Positions 16,518 to 17,292 of a stretch of DNA of 17,292 bases are shown piece after piece. Source of the stretch: Temnopleurus reevesii (Eukaryota; Echinodermata; Echinoidea; Temnopleuroida; Temnopleuridae); the NCBI GenBank assembly GCA_036244855.1, contig BQKZ01008820.1, positions 11,236-28,527 of the forward strand, given 5' to 3'. Both the position numbers and the translations under genes were made by a program. A model generated the notes under the pieces. It was not told the origin of the DNA. It saw only the letters and a program-made list of their open reading frames with translations, and made no database searches. How positions within the stretch are numbered: position 1 is the first letter of the stretch; each line of letters begins with the position of its first letter.

Positions 16518-17292
16518 CATAAACAAACAACAAGGAAAGCAATAAACTGTACCATGTATTCCATACACTTTTAAAACATTGGGCAAAAAGTTTTCCCAAC
16601 TCCGGGCAACATACATTTCACAATTAATAATGTTCAATTTATAGTGGATTTTTGTATTTTAACCATATTTGCATATTCTAACCATTAGTTTAGTGAACTA
16701 TATCAATATAAAACACGAAATGTATCAACAGGATTTTAGTGTGACATAATATATTTTGTATAATTACCAGAGCAACATTTCTTTAAATTGTGATTCCTTA
16801 AATTATAGTATTTTTCTTGGTTGATGCACCTAGTAGTTTCCTAGGCAGATAATACAATTTTCCTAAATTAATTGGCCAATCAAGTGCATTTGAAAACTTA
16901 ATGAATTTCCCATTACATATGAATTGATAACACTTAGCATAGGAGTAACTGGAAGCGATTTTGTATAATTTCAACCAATGTGGAATGATTTGTAGTTCAA
17001 AATATATTACCACTAAACTTTACTTTCTATTGTTTACTTACCTAAACAATATAGAAGACATTCTGAGAATATAATCGCAAGGAAAAATCCGTTTCTTAAG
17101 GTAATGCACATCTCGATTTCCAACTTAATCCTAAAAATGCATAGATATTCTGAATGATCGGTTCGTCCCAGAGGGCTTGGCAACAATATTATTACTCACA
17201 AGAGGGCGAAAATTTTGGAGAAAAAAAAACAATTTGCAAGGCGTGTTTCATAATTTACTATTGTCCTGGGTGATATGTGTTCCCACAATGGT
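16518..17292 (-). other. Upstream intron, nothing recognised
   Basis: AT-rich sequence with no credible exon, repeat array or element ends on either strand. The gene's preceding exons must lie beyond the window. Confidence 0.6.

Overview
This is eukaryotic genomic DNA, AT-rich and intron-dominated, with microsatellites and many short foldback (MITE-like) elements. All recognisable coding sequence lies on the minus strand as short exons with consensus splice sites, and every exon begins and ends in phase 1. The domain set is SRCR, WSC and Sushi/CCP. Together with AT-richness, dense small inverted-repeat elements and heavy local duplication, this suggests a marine invertebrate deuterostome. A sea urchin is my best guess, because large SRCR repertoires are known there. 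The species is inference only.

Read in transcription order (high to low coordinates), the window is an internal part of one or more extracellular receptor-like genes, with no start codon, signal peptide, transmembrane segment or polyA site. Order: (1) an intact SRCR front-half exon (16298-16155), followed by four truncated copies of its 3' half (16099-15579). (2) Five SRCR back-half copies, two intact (13645-13439, 10111-9905) and three broken (12533-12444, 10780-10616, 9573-9172). (3) Two near-identical 36-codon exons (8733-8626, 7441-7334) that I read as the front half of a WSC domain, inside a 1.34 kb tandem duplication. (4) Two near-identical 77-codon WSC back-half exons (5662-5432, 4327-4097). 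(5) One intact CCP exon (810-628), followed by two copies of its 3' half (460-362, 169-71).

The striking feature is this order. For both split domains, front-half exons are clustered and then back-half exons are clustered (F..F-B..B), rather than repeating as F-B-F-B. All junctions are phase 1, so any front half could join any back half in frame. This would suit mutually exclusive splicing of SRCR and WSC halves in a recognition receptor. The rival explanation is haplotype duplication or misassembly: all three single-N positions (4525, 7641, 12031) fall at edges of duplicated blocks. One back-half pair differs by 12 synonymous changes and 1 replacement, so its coding sequence has been under constraint, whether the pair are paralogs or alleles.

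The non-coding part holds at least six families of foldback elements. Two of them sit inside exon copies or inside each other, including a 555 bp element with a 5-bp target duplication nested in a smaller element.
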